The notes beneath the pieces were generated by a model that had not been told where the DNA came from, made no database searches, and saw only the letters and a list, made by a program, of their open reading frames with translations. From Halobaculum sp. XH14 (GTDB lineage: Archaea; Halobacteriota; Halobacteria; Halobacteriales; Haloferacaceae), in NCBI RefSeq assembly GCF_032116555.1, contig NZ_CP134949.1:2914001-2978000 (forward strand): a stretch of DNA of 64,000 bases, in the 5' to 3' direction. Positions 61,884 to 64,000 of the stretch are shown one piece after another; position 1 is the first letter of the stretch; each line of letters starts with the position of its first letter. The translations under genes were made by a program, and so were the position numbers.

Positions 61884-61946
61884 GACTCTGTTGAAATCCT
61901 GTTGGTTCATCACTCTCCCGACTGAAACAGCCGCTGGGTAGACTTA
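61884..61946. repeat. Dispersed repeat, copy 2 (partner at 23002-23064)
   Basis: See copy 1. This copy lies 40-100 bases upstream of the intact PAS kinase start, just beyond its TATA-like box. The rest of 61947-62231 holds no gene; a GGTTAAGTC box at 62201-62209 serves the next gene. Confidence 0.5.
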
Positions 61947-62231
61947 TGCTAGTGGTGAGGTGACATGAAACATGTCGATGTAAAATCGAACCGGTGAAAT
62001 TCGTGGTCTGGCTTTCGCTATCGTGATGGTCTATTTTCGGTCAACGTAATCAGTAGATTCACATGTGTACTTACCGATCATCCTCAGATCTGTCCCAGGT
62101 CGAGGGTTTCAACTGAGCTAAGTACATTTACCTACACTCTCGTGGAGGCACAACGGGATTTGATTGAATATGAGTCGGCACTGGCTGTACCGATCTAGAG
62201 GGTTAAGTCTGAGTAACGTCTCCTACTGCCT

Positions 62232-62906
62232 ATGACAGTGACTGCGGAACTCCTCGTCAGTTCCCCCTCGCTTCCGTTCGTTAGTTTCGCAGAATCGTTA
62301 CCGTCCAATCAGCTCGAATGTGAACACGGCCTGTGTCTCGGCGGGGACTCTCAGGTGTTCGTCGTCCATCTCGACCCAGCTGATGGTGTTACCGAAGACG
62401 ATCTCGTTGCTCTCGATGAAGTAGTCGGGACGACCCCCCTCGGACGCGAGAGTGGCAGGGACGTCTATCAGCTCGACGTCGAACTGGAGGATACTGTTTC
62501 GGAAGCGTTCGTTCCCGGACAGTTCGCGAAGGCTCAAACAGAACCGACGACCATCATCCCGGAGGGATGGTACGAAACGAAGATTTTTCGGGATTATGAG
62601 TCGCTCAATACTATGCGGAAGCATTGCGATGAGCACGACATCCGGGTCGATCTTCTCTCGATCACGCAGGACTCTCCGTCCCCGGACGAGCACTCACCGT
62701 ACGGGTTAACTGCCCGGCAATACGAGGCACTGGCGCTCGCTATCTCTCGCGGATACTACGATAATCCCCGACAGGCTACAGCCGGCGACCTGGCAGAGGA
62801 GATGGGTATTTCTCAACCCTCGATGTCGGACCTTCTTCGCCGAGGGGAGCGCCAGTTACTCACGTCGACGATCGGCACACAGCCACAGCAGACGTTCCAT
62901 ACGTGA
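62232..62906 (+). CDS. Bacterioopsin-activator-type HTH transcriptional regulator
   Basis: A 224-residue protein. The N-terminal about 150 residues form the divergent sensor-like domain of the Bat/HTH-10 family. The C-terminal HTH is clear: GLTARQYEALALAISRGYYD, then ATAGDLAEEMGISQPSMSDL and LRRGERQLL. The TATA-like box at 62201-62209 is 26 bases before the ATG, so it is leaderless. It is divergent from the PAS kinase and might respond to the same signal. Confidence 0.85.
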   Translation: MTVTAELLVSSPSLPFVSFAESLPSNQLECEHGLCLGGDSQVFVVHLDPADGVTEDDLVALDEVVGTTPLGRESGRDVYQLDVELEDTVSEAFVPGQFAKAQTEPTTIIPEGWYETKIFRDYESLNTMRKHCDEHDIRVDLLSITQDSPSPDEHSPYGLTARQYEALALAISRGYYDNPRQATAGDLAEEMGISQPSMSDLLRRGERQLLTSTIGTQPQQTFHT

Positions 62907-63045
62907 ACCACTCACTGAGTCTCTACTCGGATAGTGCTATCTAGTACGCACCATATGGAGTGTTCGGACTCGGCGAAGGGACTTAAATGGGGTTTTAGAA
63001 TAGCATCGAATCCAAATGGCGTGCGGTCTACATTCAACTGTAGAA

Positions 63046-63897
63046 ATGGAAACCGTCACGCTAAACAACGACGTGGAAATGCCGATCCTCGGATTCGGTA
63101 CGTACCAGATCAGGGATCTCGCAGTCTGTGAACGAAGCGTCTCCGACGCGCTCCGTACTGGGTATCGTCTCATCGATACGGCGGCCGGGTACGAGAACGA
63201 AGAGGCCGTCGGTAGAGCGATCGAAACGAGCGGTGTGGCGAGAGAGGACGTGTTCGTCACCACGAAGCTCTGGATACAGGACGCTGGCTACGAGAGCACG
63301 AAGCGGGCGTTTGAACGGTCACTCGATCGACTGGGACTGGACTATCTGGATCTGTATCTGATCCATCAGCCCTTCGGTGACGTTCATGGCTCATGGCAGG
63401 CAATGGAGGACCTCTACAACGAAAACAAGATTCGAGCGATCGGCGTTAGCAACTTCCACCCGGATCGCTTGATCGACCTGATCGTCCACAACGAGGTCGT
63501 CCCCGCAGTCAATCAGATCGAGACACACCCCTTCTACCAGCGGACCGAAGACGCTGAGTTCCTGAGCGAGCATGAAATTCAGCACGAGTCCTGGGGGCCA
63601 TTCGCTGAAGGACGGAACAACCTCTTCGAGAACGACGTGCTGGTTTCGATCGGCGAACAGTACGGCAAATCGGCTGCACAGGTCGTGCTTCGGTGGCTGA
63701 TACAGCGAGAAATTGTTGCGATTCCCAAGTCAGTCCATGCGGAGCGGATCGTCGAGAACTTCGATATCTTCGATTTCGAATTGAATAATGAAGATATGCA
63801 CACGGTCTTGGAGCTAAATGAGTCTGAATCTCTGTTTCCTGACCACCGAGATCCGGAATTCGTCAAACAACTGAGTGAAGTGGAGGCCAATACCTGA
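63046..63897 (+). CDS. Aldo/keto reductase
   Basis: A 283-residue AKR that reduces aldehydes or ketones with NADPH. The catalytic tetrad is visible: Asp and Tyr in [10 protein letters not shown], Lys in TTKLW and His in LIHQP. The cofactor end includes [13 protein letters not shown]. An alternative ATG at 63016 would add ten residues ([10 protein letters not shown]); METVTLNND at 63046 matches the usual family start. No direct functional link to neighbours is visible. It could reduce glycolaldehyde or similar products from the sugar island, but the distance makes that weak. Confidence 0.88.
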   Translation: METVTLNNDVEMPILGFGTYQIRDLAVCERSVSDALRTGYRLIDTAAGYENEEAVGRAIETSGVAREDVFVTTKLWIQDAGYESTKRAFERSLDRLGLDYLDLYLIHQPFGDVHGSWQAMEDLYNENKIRAIGVSNFHPDRLIDLIVHNEVVPAVNQIETHPFYQRTEDAEFLSEHEIQHESWGPFAEGRNNLFENDVLVSIGEQYGKSAAQVVLRWLIQREIVAIPKSVHAERIVENFDIFDFELNNEDMHTVLELNESESLFPDHRDPEFVKQLSEVEANT

Positions 63898-64000
63898 GCG
63901 CTCACGAGCGCCAACTCCCCCTCAGTTCCACCCAGTCCTCGGCTGCTTTCCGATCGGACCGACACTGACGTAGTGGCTGAATCGGATGCTGACAGCCGTC
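63898..64000. terminator. Short palindrome after the aldo/keto reductase, possible terminator
   Basis: GCGCTCACGAGCGC at 63898-63911 can form a six-base-pair stem directly after the TGA. There is no T-run, so the terminator role is weak. The last 90 bases show no gene. Confidence 0.3.

Noticed and set aside
1-64000. CRISPR arrays, rRNA operons, tRNA genes or replication origin
   Set aside because: No regularly spaced repeats, rRNA-like blocks, convincing cloverleaf, or Orc1/Cdc6 gene with repeat array was seen on either strand by reading.

Overview
The window looks like accessory DNA from a halophilic archaeon (class Halobacteria). The proteins are strongly acidic and the coding DNA is GC-rich. 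Secreted binding proteins carry twin-arginine signals followed by a lipobox. Many genes have an AT-rich TATA-like box about 25-27 bases before the start codon and almost no leader. Regulators are haloarchaeal types (IclR, bacterioopsin-activator-type HTH, TFB relics, PAS histidine kinase). I cannot name the genus. No rRNA, tRNA, CRISPR array or replication origin was seen.

Layout. 0-6.6 kb: a 2-hydroxyacid dehydrogenase and an HpcH/HpaI aldolase diverge from an SsuA/TauA-type ABC importer with two different permeases; a metallo-beta-lactamase-fold hydrolase follows. 6.7-8.6 kb: decayed DNA with an IS6-type transposase fossil and an ArdC-like fossil. 8.6-22.3 kb: a dipeptide/oligopeptide ABC transporter (two ATPases, two permeases, family-5 binding protein) with a TldD/PmbA protein, an S9 peptidase, two DAO-type FAD oxidoreductases and an IclR regulator, which suggests import and breakdown of peptides or modified amino acids. 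22.3-25.3 kb: a scar region with histidine-kinase and TFB fossils and two dispersed repeats.

25.3-54.3 kb is the most interesting part, a sugar-catabolism island. It has a medium-chain dehydrogenase, an L-rhamnonate-dehydratase-like enolase-superfamily enzyme, a luciferase-like oxidoreductase, a PGDH-like enzyme resembling D-apionate oxidoisomerase, a GH127-like glycosidase with its zinc ligands, a complete CUT1 sugar ABC transporter with two ATPases, an Asp/Glu-racemase-family protein, a RuBisCO-like protein (RLP) overlapping a DUF1537 acid-sugar kinase, an SDR/epimerase, a GH78 alpha-L-rhamnosidase, malate synthase, a fused FAD/Fe-S glycolate or D-lactate oxidase, IclR regulators, an FAH-family hydrolase and an amidohydrolase-type lactonase candidate. 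My reading is that rhamnosyl/apiosyl plant glycosides (for example rhamnogalacturonan-II side chains or flavonoid glycosides) are imported and hydrolysed in the cytosol. Apiose would then go through apionate, 3-oxo-isoapionate and its 4-phosphate to glycolate plus 3-phosphoglycerate, with glycolate captured as glyoxylate and malate. Rhamnose would go through rhamnonate dehydration and diketo-acid hydrolysis. The bacterial apionate chemistry is established; its presence in this archaeon is inference.

54.3-60.7 kb is a gene graveyard (SDR, amidohydrolase, Rieske, TFB, nucleotidyltransferase-like and SWIM-domain relics) containing an apparently intact two-HTH regulator and a VapBC toxin-antitoxin pair. 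60.8-64 kb has an intact PAS histidine kinase, a bacterioopsin-activator-type HTH regulator and an aldo/keto reductase.
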